Assembly (NCBI GenBank): GCA_035504415.1 | Contig: DATJRY010000006.1 | Span: 62,001 to 126,000, forward strand | Direction: 5' to 3' | Length of the DNA: 64,000 nucleotides | From: Candidatus Sulfotelmatobacter sp. | GTDB taxonomy: Bacteria; Vulcanimicrobiota; Vulcanimicrobiia; Vulcanimicrobiales; Vulcanimicrobiaceae | Part shown: piece after piece, positions 63,967-64,000 of the stretch | Position numbering within the stretch: position 1 is the stretch's first letter | Layout of the letters: each line of letters starts with the position of its first letter | Program-made: the position numbers and the translations under genes | The notes under the pieces: model-generated | Told to the model about the DNA's origin: nothing | What the model saw: the letters and a program-made list of their open reading frames with translations, nothing else | Database searches by the model: none

Positions 63967-64000
63967 TGCCCACCCTTTCCGAGGAGACCGCGCGTGGACC

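Overview
The window is high-GC throughout (roughly 70% by eye), densely packed, with many 1-4 bp start/stop overlaps and GTG, TTG and possibly CTG starts. It looks chromosomal and comes from an aerobic, probably flagellated, diderm bacterium. The evidence is a complete 14-subunit complex I operon, class II fumarase, a flagellin, a chemoreceptor, and several exported proteins that read like outer-membrane beta-barrels. The mix does not fit a typical proteobacterium; a little-studied high-GC diderm phylum (for example the Eremiobacterota/Vulcanimicrobiota type) is my guess only. I saw no tRNA, rRNA, IS element, prophage or CRISPR array.

Layout. 1-2875: a cobalamin riboswitch on the minus strand drives a truncated exported protein at the left edge, with cobU, btuF and hflX running the other way. 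2872-8856: an HtrA-like secreted protease, two exported proteins of unknown function, an MFS transporter, and a minus-strand lipoprotein/K+-channel pair. 8860-24464: nuoABCD, an inverted GlcG/HbpS-like gene, then nuoEFGHIJKLMN and a translationally coupled GNAT acetyltransferase. 24481-28105: a MarR regulator with a palindromic operator in front of an FAD monooxygenase, a small secreted protein whose start codon sits in a perfect hairpin, and fumC. 28170-29364: a TPR protein.

29567-37983 (surface cluster A): a small DUF11-like secreted protein, two larger DUF11-like surface proteins, and a 1143-residue predicted outer-membrane beta-barrel protein, in one operon. 37980-42059: RidA, an aldo/keto reductase, a Tat-type lipoprotein with clustered cysteines, and a PLP decarboxylase. 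42056-46590: a chemoreceptor with a His-bearing membrane sensor, and a PucR-type regulator coupled to a glutamine synthetase homologue. 47080-49695: a Nramp-related transporter paired with a free-standing MgtE-type sensor (PRC barrel, MgtE-N, CBS), preceded by a terminator-like hairpin in the leader.

49838-52776: two lipoproteins and a solitary flagellin with a sigma-28-like promoter. 52896-63485 (surface cluster B): a 1021-residue usher-like beta-barrel protein with Ig-like C-terminal domains, a pilin-like secreted subunit, a PapD/DUF916-like two-domain chaperone candidate, a 1435-residue giant secreted protein, and two more secreted subunits. Three of these share a C-terminal signature. Clusters A and B look like two versions of an unrecognised surface-fibre or surface-layer export system and are the best candidates here for undescribed biology. 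A DUF4149-type membrane protein closes the window on the minus strand.
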